DNA of 64,000 bases from Episyrphus balteatus (Eukaryota > Arthropoda > Insecta > Diptera > Syrphidae). This document shows, one piece after another, positions 12,010 through 23,279 of this stretch (position 1 is the first letter of the stretch; the number at the start of each line of letters is the position of its first letter). Below the pieces are notes generated by a model. The model did no database searches, was not told where the DNA came from, and worked only from the letters and a program-made list of their open reading frames with translations. A program made the position numbers and the translations under genes. The stretch is from NCBI RefSeq assembly GCF_945859705.1, contig NC_079136.1, positions 126,453,027 through 126,517,026 of the forward strand, in the 5' to 3' direction.

Positions 12010-12237
12010 TCCTGAAATTCTGAATGCAGAAAACTCAGAGTCTCAAAAACCCGAAAACCCAAAATCAAAAAATTCCAAATTTGGATTCCAAAGTCGGGAT
12101 TTTGGGTTTTCCAGATTTTGGATTCGTGGAATTTTAATTTTCGGAATTTTTGTTTTTTTGAGTTTCGAGATTTTGGGTTTTCGGGAATCTGAGATTTCGA
12201 AATTTTGGGTTTTTAGGGTTTTAGATTTTCGGGACAC
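12010..12237. repeat. Degenerate GGGATTTTGGGTTTTC-type simple repeat
   Basis: About 225 bases built from loosely repeated GGGATTTTGGGTTTTC-like words on the plus strand, after a short inverted stretch of CCCGAAAACCCAAAATC. The first 60 bases can pair with the rest. A 64-codon minus frame here is only a translation of the repeat. Likely a microsatellite-derived expansion. Confidence 0.6.
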
Positions 12238-12240
12238 TAA

Positions 12241-12665
12241 GAAATTTCCTCCAAATTAATGGAGAGTGAAACATCAAAAAGGTCTATTTAAGTTATTTGA
12301 ATCCAAACATTTTTTTTTTTCTTACATTCAGACGCAAAAGTCTCGAAACAATTTTTGGTGTTTACAGATATGAGTTCACGGTGAACAGTCCTAAGCCCTA
12401 TGCATTTAGTATAATTTTATTTGCAATCGAAATATTTTTTATTTCTACATTCGGAACCAGATATTTTCGGATCAAGGTCTCGAAACAAGATTTGGTTTGC
12501 GGATATGAGTTCACAATGAACAGGCTTATCCATTTAAGTACAAAAATTACAAATCTATTTTTTTCAGATTTTCGAGAAAAAATCAAGGTTAACCCCTTGC
12601 CTAAAAAATAGGTATTTTCAAAAATTTCCTCCAAATTCATCGAGTGAGACATCAAAAGAAAGGTC
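12241..12665 (+). repeat. Short tandem/dispersed repeat block
   Basis: AAATTTCCTCCAAATTAATG at about 12243 returns as AAATTTCCTCCAAATTCATC at about 12624, each followed by GAGTGAAACATC or GAGTGAGACATC and AAAGGTCT. Between them, CTCGAAACAA...ATATGAGTTCAC...GAACAG occurs twice, about 136 bases apart. This looks like two or three degenerate copies of a 130-190-bp unit. No protein similarity. Confidence 0.6.
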
Positions 12666-12780
12666 TCTGTTAGTAGTATTCAAAAATGAGATTCAAGAGT
12701 TTCTTTGAGATCTTAATTATATTTTCTTAATATAAACAGGTTTCTGTATTACATGATTTCATGTACGGCCCTGGTATCCC

Positions 12781-12834
12781 CACAACACTGCAAACGGCTC
12801 TCTTATGCACAACACTGCAAACGGCTGTCTTAAT
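12781..12834 (+). repeat. 27-bp tandem duplication
   Basis: CACAACACTGCAAACGGCT occurs at 12781 and again at 12808, each followed by a TCTTA stretch. The two 27-bp units are nearly identical, so this is a recent local duplication. Confidence 0.85.
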
Positions 12835-12982
12835 GGTATGATTATGGAGTAGTTGGTTTTTAGCTTTTAAACTTTTTTATATTTAAACTTTTTTGGAGTT
12901 TTTTGATATAGAATATATAAATAGTTTATGATTTTTTCTTATGAAGGTCGCCATAATCAATTTTTTGGAAAATTTAAGTAAC

Positions 12983-13064
12983 TTATAACCAGCGGACAAG
13001 CAAGACGCTTCCAACGATACCCCATTTGTTAAACTACGATATTTAGTTTAGAAGCTATGATGCC
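12983..13064 (+). repeat. Dispersed repeat R1, copy 1
   Basis: It contains TTATAACCAGCGGACAAGCA, then GCTTCCAACGATACC, CATTTGTTAAA and TTTAGAAGCTATGATG. The same ordered words appear at 28812-28862 (continuing at 30437-30464 after an insertion) and at 35389-35470. The order and spacing are kept while single bases differ, so these are old copies of one interspersed element. No termini or coding capacity are evident. Confidence 0.75.
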
Positions 13065-14712
13065 CCATATGAACATACAAAACTAACTATTAAATATAAA
13101 AAATAGTAGATTTTCTTTCAAATGATAATATTTATAGATAAAATTGTTGTAATTAATACCTTTTTGTCGAGGCCGTTTAATTTTTCTTTAAATTATTTCA
13201 GATAATTCCCACCAGTGACAATGGAAGGCACCTTAAAAGTCTTTCTTACCCACTTGCCGTTTGCTTGAAATTTTTAAGTTATCAATTCTATACATCTTGT
13301 GTTTGAATCAAAGACTTTACCAAAATATTGAAATTTAAGATTCCCGTTCCAACCTTCGTTATAACTATTTTTCCCATACCAAAAAACAACAATTATTTCT
13401 GTAAATTATATGAGCATAAAATAAAAAGACTCAGCTTTTTCATGTTTAACCTTCCACCTTTGTATGTACGTTATCCATTTAACCCTGAAAATAAAAATAT
13501 TTCCTTGAGAAGCAATATTTTCTCATTTTCTTTCTTATTTTTTTAACTTATTTATGCAGAAAAAAAAGAAAAACTGGGTTCGTATAAATAAAATATATAA
13601 AAAGATTAAGTATTTTACAAAATAAATCTCTTGATCTAGAAATATTACAATTCATCGAACAGAGTACAAAAAATATGTATAAATTTAAGGGTTTCAAAGT
13701 GTTTTCCATTTTTTTTTTCTGTTGATTTTATTTCTCATGAACATGAAAATCGTATTTTCACCCACCAGTTGCCATCAATTTTTCTGTTTTTTTTTTTCTT
13801 ATTCCACACACATAACGCCATAACCCAAAATAATAAAAAAAAAAAAAAAAAACAGAAAAAAAGGGAGGAAGTTTTTATTTTTCTTCATTTAACTACCTTA
13901 AACTTGGCAAAAAGTGTGTGGTAATAAAGTTTCATTTTTTTTTCCTCACTTCCACCCTCATGCTTTCGTAGCATATTCAATTTATTTTTTCAAATTAAAT
14001 TAAATATCTTTACACAAAAAAAAAAAAAAAAAAATACATCCTACATTCACATGTTGAAGAAGAAGAAAAAGAAAAAAAATAAGATAGAAGCTTATTTCTA
14101 CCCTCTCTTTTAAGTTTATTTTTTCCTATTTTTTTTTTTTTTTTTTTTTTTTACTTTTCAACACTTTGACTGAATTTATACAAAACGACTCTCAAAAATA
14201 TTTTCTCTGTTATATATGTGTGTACGTATAAAAAAAAAAGTAAAAGTGTGTATAAAGAAGGAGAGAGAAAAATATGCGAACAACCAGAATGACCCAAGTA
14301 TAACAAAGGTTTCATCGTTCTGGAAATGAAGATAGAACAAGTTACAAGAGAATGAAATTGAATTAAAAAAAAAAAAAAGTATAAAACGGACTCAGTCAAC
14401 AAAGAAGAAGTGTGTGTGCTTTTATGTTTACTTTTGGGATAAAGTATCTTCTTCTAAATCTTTAGGAGCTCTTATATTTATACTCATTCGCTTATTTTCC
14501 ATAACAGCAAATTTTTTTCCATTTTTCTTTTTAAACTTCCGGTGTTTTTTTTTTGTTGCTGTTGTACCTATTTTTTTTTTTTTTTGATAAAAGCACACAA
14601 AGATGTCTACATAATATAAGGGTCATCCCACTTCTGAACTTAAAAAAAAAAGGTTCCCCGGTTAAAGGTCCTTTTTTTGATGATGGAAATGAAACAAAAA
14701 TAAACACATTGT
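13065..14712. other. AT-rich non-coding DNA with long homopolymers
   Basis: Unique-looking intronic sequence with A-runs near 13834-13852 and 14017-14034 and a T-run of about 22 bases near 14130-14151. No open frame is convincing. Nothing else recognised. Confidence 0.5.
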
Positions 14713-14890
14713 AGTCTTTTCAGTGGCGTAGATAGGGGGGGGATCAGGGGGATATATCCCCCCCCCCATTGATTGGGATCGATAATTGTACAACATAACC
14801 AGTCATGAACAAATAAGTTAAAGAAACACACTCTGAAAAAAAAAACCCTATGGATTTCGAGTTTTTGATTAGCTTAAAGGTTATAAATAT

Positions 14891-16000
14891 GGTTTACCAA
14901 CTCTCGTTGCCATTAAGTCGGAGTTTCAAAGAGTGAATTTAGACTTGGTCCAAGCTTTGGATCTCGCCAAAGATTTAAGGGATCAACTAAAAATTAAACG
15001 GGCAGAAGACGACTCATTTTCGAAAGTGTTTGTAGATTCCAAAAAAAAAAATAACTGAAGTCCTTGACATAGGCTTCAAACATAAGAGAATAGTGAAGCG
15101 ACAAAAGAATCGTTCGAACCCTTCGGTTCAAAGTACAGAAAAGAATATTTTCGTGTTACTGTTTTCAACCTTTTTCTCGATTTCTTAATAATGGGCCTTG
15201 AAGAAAAATTTAGAAACCATGAAAACATACTAGAAAGGATTTTGGTTCTTTCCAAGAATTCTTCGTGTGAAATAGACAAAGCAGCTAAAGAATTTAATGA
15301 AACTGTTGAGTTTTACCAAACATTTGGCTGCAGGACAATCTTCTATTCTTCCACCGAGAAAACAAGACCACATAAAATAGAACAAACACAATAAGATTTC
15401 CTTATGGTTTTCATCCAAGAAGGAAATATTATTTTAACAATCGGGTTTTCCTTATTGTTTTAAAATATGCACTTGTAGGGTCTTACCAAGAAAAAAAATA
15501 CGATCATGGTCGGGGATCGAACTGAAGACCTTAACTCTCTAGTCGCACATCTGCCACCTATACCAACTCACTATAGAAATATTGGTCACAATTTGTGTTC
15601 TAGTGCCAAGTTGAAAAATTTGAAATTATGAAATTTTTACTAAATTTCAAAAAGATTTTCTCCATGAAAATAATATTTAATAATTAATTGCTGATTTTAA
15701 TAAGGTTTCTTCATAAAACAGTTCAATAAGAAAATCTGTTAGTTTTTAGGTGGTCCTGGTCATATTTTTCTCTGTGTGAAGAATTAAAAACTCAGAAAAG
15801 ATATTTTATCAGAAGGAATAATACTTCCTCTATGAACTCATTGAAAGCCCTCGATAGCTATCTGAAGAAAGTTTTCCTAGTACCCTTATATTTTATATAT
15901 TTTATTAAAGATATAAGTTACACTGCTGGTTTCAACGTCAACCACCGAAAGAACTTTCTCCAATTTAAAGAGAATAAAAACAATACGAAGAAACATTATT
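14891..16000 (+). pseudogene. Broken hAT transposase (ZMYM-like type)
   Basis: Three segments survive in different frames. 14891-15058 reads KSEFQRVNLDLVQALDLAKD and continues until a stop after an A-run. 15143-15361 reads EYFRVTVFNLFLDFLI then LEEKFRNHENIL, the helical part common in ZMYM/52-kDa-repressor-like hAT transposases. 15923-16000 reads LLVSTSTTERTFSNLKRIKT, the conserved C-terminal hAT dimerisation motif (canonical form near TATAERSFSTLKRIK). Frameshifts near A-runs, in-frame stops and inserted sequence at 15480-15780 break it. The catalytic N-terminal half is absent. A functional protein cannot be made. Confidence 0.85.
15502..15578 (-). repeat. tRNA-like sequence, probably a SINE head or decayed tRNA
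   Basis: On the minus strand it reads GTGAGTTGGTATAGG (A-box-like) and, about 40 bases later, AGTTCGATCCCCGACC (B-box-like; the canonical core is GGTTCGANNCC). The spacing suits an internal RNA polymerase III promoter, and the intervening bases are tRNA-sized. It lies inside the broken hAT transposase. Acceptor-stem pairing is poor, so a working tRNA is unlikely. Confidence 0.55.
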
Positions 16001-16001
16001 A

Positions 16002-16723
16002 AGGCCCATTTTCTGAAACGAGTCTTAAATAATTATGTGAAACATAAACCCTTAAATTAAACATAGTGGTTTGCACAAACTCAAAATTGGGTCATAAATT
16101 GCTCTAAGTTTGACATAACTTAGGGGGAAGAAATAGTAGAACTTAAGGGTTTTATGTTCTATTTAAAGTATTTTATTGACCAAAACAGAAAGAACGCGGC
16201 TTCAAAAATTGATGCATGTGGTAAAAAAGGAAATATATTTTCAATTTAATATATATTTACTCACATTCATTAACATTAACCATTTACCGGTGGTAAAATT
16301 TATAACACACATTTTTGAAACACTGTTCACTTTTTGTTTTTATATTGGTCATATATAATTTTTGACAAACAAAAATATTTACAAAACAAATTCTGTCAAA
16401 TAAATAATTTTTTTATTAAATTAAATACACTTTTATTGCCACTTTCACTATTTTACACTTTTTTTCTGCAATTAAAATTGCCAAAATAATAAATTTGTTA
16501 AATTATTTTCGGTAAATTGCTCAAAAACAATTTAAATTAACTGACGTTTGTGTTGTTTGACATTTTAAATTGAAGTTCTCAGCGATTTCTCGCATGAAAG
16601 TAAATCGTTGCTAGGATGAACATAAATATTTTTTAGAAACTTAGAATAAACTAAGTAAAACATAAGAGTTATGTTCGTCCTATCTAAGACTAGAATTTAT
16701 GACTAGTATGAGCAAATGGGCCT
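16002..16723. mobile_element. Nested MITE with AGGCCCATTT termini
   Basis: AGGCCCATTT at 16002-16011 is inverted as AAATGGGCCT at 16714-16723. Subterminal AGTCTTAAAT and AGTCTTAGAT (minus strand) continue the symmetry. The 722-bp non-coding insert starts right after the transposase C-terminal motif, so it postdates the hAT element. No certain target duplication was identified, so the superfamily is unassigned. CATAAACCCTTAA-type words recur inside. Confidence 0.6.
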
Positions 16724-16798
16724 AAAACTTTAAAAAAATTTGCGAACTAAATCCATCCCCCCCCTTAGCGAAAAGCTATCTACGCCACTGAGTCTTTT

Positions 16799-18129
16799 GA
16801 ACAAAGAGGTTGACAGAGTCGATGAAACATACTTTTAAAGGCTCTAAAATTCCTTCAAATATGAAAATAGTTAAGGAATTTTAAGTGTTAAAAAAAAAAA
16901 AATTGTTAAGCTGGATATTAACCTTCTTCAAAAACAAAATTTTGTTTTAAACGCTCAAAAAAAAAAAAAATATTGACGTATTAAAAATATGTCAAAAATT
17001 TGAAAATAAAATTAAGCAAAAACTTTAATTTAAAATAACACTTGATGAGTGTTAATGTGGAAAAAGTAAAATAGAACAAAATTAAAATTTGTTTAAGCTT
17101 TTGCTGATAGTTGGAAAAACAACTTGCAATTTTTTTCTTTATTGAAAACAAAATTTTCCTTAAAAATATGTAGATTGATGAATTTACTTGATTTTCCATA
17201 TATTTCTATAAACTTATTCAAAACTTAATGTAAAACAATATTTCAAGTTAAAACTCAAAGATGTGTTAGTACCTAACTGTGGCATGTTTTCACAAAGATT
17301 TAAATTTAATTAATTTTTTATGTGATAAACAATTACTGTAGGAAATACTCAAAAAACAAGTCTTCATTAATGTTTTTAGTTAATTAAAAATCTTCTTATT
17401 ATGTTTTTGACGTGATAACGTTTTATAAATCGATGAACCATGGCAGCCACCACAAAAAAGTGGCGCCATTTTCTCCAGTTCCACTCTCGCACTTTCGCAG
17501 TGCGGCAAAAATTTCAATTAAAAATTAAAAATAAACTATTAGAGATACAAAAATCTTCTATAGCTTATTTGAAAGATAATAACCTAAATTCCATTTTTTA
17601 ATAGGGTAAAAAATTTCAAAAAAATTTCCAATTTCCAAACGTCACAATGTAAAGAGTTGAATTTTTTTTTAATCAATACATAAATTTATTGCAAGACTGA
17701 CAATGGTATTGAAAAAATTCAAAAAAAAAAACTCAAAACCAAGCTATTAATGGTTTTCTAAAACTAAAACATGAGGTAGACCTTTGACAAAGTAGTGATT
17801 ATAAGTAGGGGAATTTCTTTTTGACAATTTGAAAAACGTCATTCGAAAGATAATAAAAAAAAAGTTAGGGGTCTGATACGGATTTTTTTTTTAAGTCTCT
17901 GCGTTTCGAAATATGAATTTTTGAAAAACACCTACTTATTTTGGGGTATTTTTGGGTGAGTTTTTATTTTTTTTTAATTTTTTGTAGCATTCAAAAAATC
18001 TCAAACTTATAGAACATGTAGTCTATGACTGTGTGCATACATGTGAAAAAAATTGGTATTTCAAAATGGTTTTTGACCGAATAACGGGAAAAACAAGTTT
18101 TTTTGTCCCAAGTTTTTTGACCTTTTTTA
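16799..18129. other. AT-rich non-coding DNA
   Basis: No gene recognised. A short GC-richer patch at 17440-17510 (GGCAGCCACC...GGCGCCATTTTC...CTCTCGCACTTTCGCAG) stands out but has no open frame of note. The 72-codon minus frame at 16981-17199 is low-complexity K/I/F-rich sequence and is not called. Confidence 0.5.
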
Positions 18130-18765
18130 ACCGTTTTTTATGTTCATCTTTTTTTCTTCAACAGATAAATAAATGAAATTTATATTGTAGATAGATAATA
18201 GACAGGACTATATCTGTGCAAAATTTAAATTAATTTTGTAGTCACAATTTTGAGATAACTGTAAAATAAAGTTTTATTATTCAACAGTTTCTATCTTTTG
18301 ATCTAAAGCAAATACAAATTTGATTTAACTTTATTGAGCATCCTGATGATGTAACCTTTCATTTCACTACAAGCTACACAAATGTTAAATTAAAAAACTT
18401 GCGAAATACCTCAAAACAACTGTTGAGATCTGTTGATCATGAACTGAATCTCAGTTTTGAATTTCGACATGGTTGGCTTTAAAAAATTCAAACTTTTTTT
18501 CTAGGCATTCATTGAAACGTCATATGAAAGGTGAAATTATAAGCTTTTACATGATATAAATTTTTTTTTATAGGCTGTCTAAAAAAAAATTGATTCAATA
18601 GCGTGAGAACATAAAATTATTTGTTTTTTGGCTTTTTTTTGATGAAAATTGATCGAGTTCAAAAAATTCTAGCTCTTTTTGTAGATGCATAATAGACATG
18701 AGCCGAATAAGCTTTCAGGTGGTATAAAATTTATTATAGGTTGTTATATAAAAAAAAATCATGTG
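18130..18765 (+). repeat. Left arm of an imperfect palindrome (second inverted repeat)
   Basis: Its words return inverted, in reverse order, across 18850-19745. Examples are ATCGAGTTCAAAAAATTCTA here versus TAGAATTTTTTGAACTCGAT there, TTCGACATGGTTGGCTTTAA versus GTCAACCATGTCGAA, and CAAATTTGATTTAACTTTA versus AAAGTTAAATCAAATTTG. The arm carries about one and a half copies of the unit that is triplicated in the right arm. Confidence 0.8.
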
Positions 18766-18849
18766 TGCAATTCACACGTGGTAGAAGTGAAACCTTAAAA
18801 AATCATTTTTCTTGCAAAAATAAAAAAATAGAAAAAATCTACCTATTTT

Positions 18850-19745
18850 TATTCTATCACCTTCAAATCCATTTTTTTTATATGACAACCTATATAAATC
18901 TTATATCATCTGAAAGCTTATTGTCTAAGCTCAATATATATATATCGATCAGTTCTATGAGACATCTACAAAAACAGCTAGAATTTTTTGAACTCGATCA
19001 ATTTCCATCAAAAAAAGCAAAAAAACACGTATTTTTATCTTCTCACGCTATTAAATCCATTTTTTCCCAAACAACCTATACAAATTTTTACACCATCTGA
19101 AAGCTTATTGTCTTAGCTCAAAATATATATATCGATCAGGTGTATGAGACATCTACAAAAAGAGCTAGAATTTTTTTAACTCGATGAAATTTCATCTAAA
19201 AAGCAAAAAAAACATTTATTTTTATGTTCTCATGCTTTAAATCAATTTTTTTGTTTGACAACCTATACAAAATTTTATACCATGTGAAAGCTTATTGTTT
19301 CACCTTGTATAATGATGTATAAATCTTATTTCAAAGATGTCTACAAGAGAAGTTAGAATTTTTTAAAGTCAACCATGTCGAATTTCCAGACTGAGATTAC
19401 GGTACTTCCTACACTGATAGCTGGTCATCGCCAACAGATCTCTACAGGTGTTTAGAGGTATTTTTAAATTTTTTTCAATTTAAGATTGTGTAACTTGTAG
19501 AGCACGTAACGTTATGTGTGATACATCAAATAAAAGGTTATGTTAGCAGCATGCGTATTAAAGTTAAATCAAATTTGTATGTGCACTAGATCAAAAGATA
19601 TAACGTGTGTTCGAAAAGAACATCTTTTTACCGTTATCTCCGAATTTTGAATATGAAATTAATTGAAATTTTGTACAATAATATATTATTTAATTACCTA
19701 TCTACAGTACAAATTTCATTCATCTATCTATTAAAACAAAAAAGT
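18850..19745 (-). repeat. Right arm of the palindrome, with three 187-bp tandem units
   Basis: ACAACCTATA-like starts occur at 18884, 19071 and 19258, a spacing of exactly 187 bp twice. Each is followed by TGAAAGCTTATTGT, an AT-rich AATATATATATCGATCAG (first two copies), GACATCTACAAAA and AGCTAGAATTTTTT. The arm is longer than its partner because of this expansion. A ~85-bp loop (18766-18849) separates the arms. Confidence 0.8.
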
Positions 19746-20077
19746 TATAACAAGTTGAAGTCGTGTCGCGTTTTCGTTTCATTTTGTTTCAAATCACTAC
19801 GATACTAAAGAAGTTTTCACTTCAAAAAATGAATTTTTGGGTGATGGAAATGATTTTTTCACTTTTTTCATAAGAAATTATTGTTTTTAATAAATTATAT
19901 TAATACTTTTTGCGCATTGTAAGAATTTAAAAATGGTTTTATTATTTAGAAGAAATATTTGGCTTGTTAATGGTATAATTTTATTTGTAAGCTTTTAAAA
20001 TAAAAAAAATTAATATAATGAGAAAAGAAAAAAGGTATTTTTTTTTTTTAGCTTTTTCTTGTAAATTATGATTGTTT

Positions 20078-20365
20078 CTCGCCATGTCGCCTTGTCGCCA
20101 TGTCGCCTTGTCGCAATGTCGCCTTGTCGCCATGTCGCCTTGTCGCCATGTCGCCTTGTCGCCTTGTCGCCATGTCGCCTTGTCGCCATGTCGCCTTGTC
20201 GCCTTGTCGCCATGTCGCCTTGTCGCCATGTCGCCATGTCGCCTTGTCGCCATGTCGCCTTGTCGCCATGTCGCCTTGTCGCCTTGCCGCCAAGTCGCCA
20301 TGTCGCCTTGTCGCCATGTCGCCTTGTCGCCATGTCACCTTGTCGCCTTGTCGCCATGTCGCCAT
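20078..20365 (+). repeat. 8-bp minisatellite, TGTCGCC(A/T) x ~36
   Basis: An uninterrupted run of TGTCGCCA and TGTCGCCT units with rare point changes (TGTCGCAA, TGCCGCC, TGTCACC). Because 8 is not a multiple of 3, every frame becomes a 24-bp periodic open frame on both strands (MATWRQGDKATWRQGD-like on minus). These are artefacts of the repeat. The A/T last base gives the array an irregular two-letter order. Confidence 0.97.
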
Positions 20366-20640
20366 CAGAGAACCAAACGAGTCGAGTATTGTTTACGAAC
20401 ATCGAGTGCTTACTCGAAAAAAAACGATCTCGAACAAACAGAATCAACACAACTCAAATATGTTCGAGCTTTTCTGTTTAGGAGTATGATGACTCGTAAG
20501 TAATCCTACATTTCAAACGAGTTCAAACGATCATTTTTCTATTCGAGTAAAATCGAGTAAAATGATCGTGAACAAAATGTTTATGATCAATGTGATCGAA
20601 ATTACTTGAACTGGAGAGGAAATGTTCATAGTGTTCGAGG
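20366..20640. other. CpG-containing TCGAG/GATCG-rich segment next to the minisatellite
   Basis: Directly after the 8-bp array the sequence holds many ACGAGT, TCGAGT, CGAACA and GATCGTGAAC words. A local inverted pair, GATCATTTTT and AAAATGATC, surrounds ATTCGAGTAAAATCGAG near 20530-20565. It starts CAGAGAACC, which resembles hAT left ends such as those of hobo or Hermes, but no matching right end was found. Probably a transposon remnant. Confidence 0.35.
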
Positions 20641-21655
20641 GTGGTTTTTCTTGTAGCATAAATAAAAGAGAATCAGTTTGGTACACAAAAGCAAGTTACA
20701 TTTGTTTTATTTAAATTAATTAATTTGACAATAGAATAGAATTAATTAATTTGCTGCCAGGGAACTTTTTATAGAACGTTTAAGTCCCTAAAAGAAAACA
20801 TCTTCCTAATTTGAAAATATTGAATTTTCAGTGAATTAGAAAATTTTGAAATTGAAAATTGATTTTTTAATTTTTTTCTCGATTTAAATCGTGAATAACT
20901 TCTTTAGAACTCAATTTAGGGAAAATTACTATGAGACCTTTTTTTGTAGAGAATTAAATTTCCTATAAGAATCTGTCGTGGTTTTATTTTTCTATTCACT
21001 TATTTGCTCATCACAAAATTCCAAAGTGAAACAGTCAAATTGAAAAAAAAAAAACACTTCGATTTAAAAAGCTTAATTACTCGAATACGGCTCGTCTGAC
21101 GAAAATTTTCAATCAGATCTTTTTTGTAGGAAATTTAATTTTTTATAAGAAAAAATGAACAGAAATTTTTTTTACTTTGATCGTCTAGCAGTTCTGTTGT
21201 AAAACATCATATCATGTATAAAAATAAAAAACACCGATGATAGACCTCTTAAAATTTTTTTTAACAGCTCAAATTTTCACCAAATTTTTTTTTCATCATC
21301 CTGAACAAGATTTTCGAAGTAACTTTCAAAAAAAAAAATATTTTTTTTTTTGGCCCAGTCTAATATACAATTATTTTTTTTTTTAGAATACCATTCATAC
21401 CTTGGTTGTTGATGTCCATAGGTATCAAAATTTTTCACCAAAATCACTTTGAAGTAAAAAAAAACACTTAAAAAATTGAAACAAAATTTCGTGTTTAGTT
21501 ATTCGTTTATTTATTTGTGAGGTGGTAAAGGGATGCAACAAACAATAAAATTCGCATTTCCAGCCAGAAATAGACAAGAGTTTCACTCAAGTACTTTCTG
21601 TAATTATTCATATAATTTAACAACTCTATTAATTTGATTTGCTTAAAGTATGAAC
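20641..21655. other. AT-rich DNA with old dispersed-repeat fragments
   Basis: Two diverged copies of a phrase near TTTTTTGTAGAGAATTAAAT followed by TTCCTATAAGAA lie near 20940 and 21120; a relative is near 7870. No genes. Confidence 0.5.
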
Positions 21656-21716
21656 CAGTTCTGGGTTGGGGCACGTGCCCCCGTGACCCCCCCCCCCCCA
21701 GGATCCGCCGTTGCTT
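21656..21716 (-). mobile_element. Remnant of a hAT-like terminus
   Basis: On the minus strand the sequence reads CAACGGCGGATCC, then a G-run, GTCACGGGGGCACGTGCCCC. The GGCGGATCC plus G-run pattern followed by a GC palindrome is typical of many hAT-type MITE ends. No second terminus was found, so this is called as a fragment only. Confidence 0.4.
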
Positions 21717-22212
21717 CAAAGCATAAGCTTTATCTCACTGTTGTTATTAAATGTCATATAGAAAGGTTGCATTGCGTTCTAAGCACTAAGCTTCGTAAAG
21801 TAATACCTACCAAATTAAAAAAATATTTTTTTGGAAAGTAAAATCTCAAAATTATGCTAAACAAAATCGAGTAAATACTTTAAAGTTTAAACTATAAAAT
21901 ATTTTAAAAGTCTTTGCTTTCGATTGGAGGAAAGGTTACCCAATACAATTTTCAACTAAACATAAGTCAATTTCAATTAACAAAAAAAACATAAAGTAAA
22001 TACTAAAAAGTTTGCCAGAGTAAATGCTCAAAATATTAAATTGTAGTTCATAAAGATTAAATTCTTATAATTAAATTAAAATTAAAAAAAAAAAGAAAAT
22101 TATTAATACTCAAAAATCATAAACTTCATGATTGTAACAAAAGAAAAAAAAACCTAAAAAATACTTCATCACAACATTGTTCACTTTAACAACAAAATCT
22201 GAATACAATTTC
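21717..22212. other. AT-rich non-coding DNA
   Basis: Nothing recognised. GAGTAAATAC and related words recur loosely. Confidence 0.5.
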
Positions 22213-22680
22213 TAGTGGAGTAACTAAAGCTCAAAAATTAGCAATATTAGGGAACCCGGCCGAACAGCTTAAATTTTGATGATCTTTTTTTTCAAACGTC
22301 GGTAATTAAAAATACTTTAAAGTCTATAGATTAAAAATTGCCGGTGATGCCGTTTTGATTTTTTAAATTTAATTGAAGATTTTTGTGAACAAAAACAAAT
22401 TTTTTTCAAAAATTTTTCTTAAATTTCATAAATTAATTGATGCCAAAAGATTGTCTAGGAAATTCAAGGAAAAAAAATATATGGGAGTGAGGGACAATCT
22501 TCCATAGTTCAAGCGATAGATGCAATTTTCTTATTAATTGACTTCAAACACAAAAAAAAATATTTGGACACAACGGCAACACCTACAATATTCAAATATA
22601 TATTTTTTAAAAGCTAGAAGCTTAGTCATATATGTAAAATTAAAATTAAGTTAATTGAATGAACGGCTTTTGAAAGAATG
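22213..22680 (+). repeat. Left arm of a third long inverted repeat
   Basis: Marked by TAGTGGAGTAACTAAAGC, TTAGGGAACCCGGCCGAAC, AAACGTCGGTAATTAAAAA, TTGCCGGTGATGCCGTTTTG, GGGACAATCTTCCAT and ACGGCAACACCTACAATATT. All return inverted and in mirrored order between 23350 and 23702. It has an extra ~10 bases between the outermost motif and TTAGGGAACC relative to the other arm. Confidence 0.85.
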
Positions 22681-23279
22681 GTAATTGAACTCAGATTTTT
22701 GAATTAACATGTCGTTTTTTAAACTTGGTCGTAATATAAAATGCATTTATTTTCAAATTTTTTTGGCCGCATTTATTATGATTTCAAATTATAAAAGAAA
22801 ATGTCAATATGTATTACGGTTTATGAAAAAATTTAAAAAGTATTTCATTTTCGAAGAACTTTTTTTAATAACAGTTTTGAAAAAAAATGTAACTTATTTT
22901 TTTTTTAAAGTTCAACATCTAAACATAAAATTATTTTTTATTCATTTAATAACCCTTACTGTTGAAAGTTAAATAGCAAAAATTTTAAGTTCCTTTTTTT
23001 CCACAGTCTTTGAGAAAATTAATTATTTCAATGCAAAAATTCAGTTTTAATAAAAAAAAAAACCCATTGAAATTGAAGTAATTTTTCATTTTTTTTTTTC
23101 AAAAGTGTGATATATTTTACCTTTTTTGCTTCGAAATGCAACTGATAATATTTATGGACAAACATTTTTTTTAAATAAATTCATATTTTATTAGAAAAAG
23201 TTTGGAAAAAAGTCATTTTAAATTTTTCTAATAAATTTTTTTTTTTAATTCTGAGTTTGAGGACCATTTTTTTAAAAAA
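22681..23279. other. Loop of the third inverted repeat
   Basis: About 600 bases of AT-rich DNA. The 87-codon plus frame at 22709-22972 is dominated by K, F and I and shows no domain. Arms may extend weakly into this segment. Confidence 0.5.

Larger units (their letters stand above)
14721..16790 (+). mobile_element. hAT-superfamily DNA transposon, complete ends, inactive
   Basis: The terminal inverted repeat CAGTGGCGTAGATAG at 14721-14735 is matched perfectly by CTATCTACGCCACTG at 16776-16790. The element is bracketed by an exact 8-bp target duplication AGTCTTTT (14713-14720 and 16791-16798), the hAT signature. It is 2,070 bp long. Internally it keeps pieces of a plus-strand transposase and has been invaded by a tRNA-like fragment and a small inverted-repeat element. 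A G-run and the palindrome GGGGGATATATCCCCC lie just inside the left end, with a C-run just inside the right end. Confidence 0.93.

Noticed and set aside
20010..20503. Six overlapping frames over the 8-bp array (MATWRQGDK-like and SPCRLVA-like)
   Set aside because: Pure translations of a TGTCGCC(A/T) minisatellite in different frames; none has a distinctive non-repeat part.
20366..20640. Complete hAT element starting CAGAGAACC
   Set aside because: No GTTCTCTG-type right end or 8-bp duplication of GTCGCCAT was found downstream.
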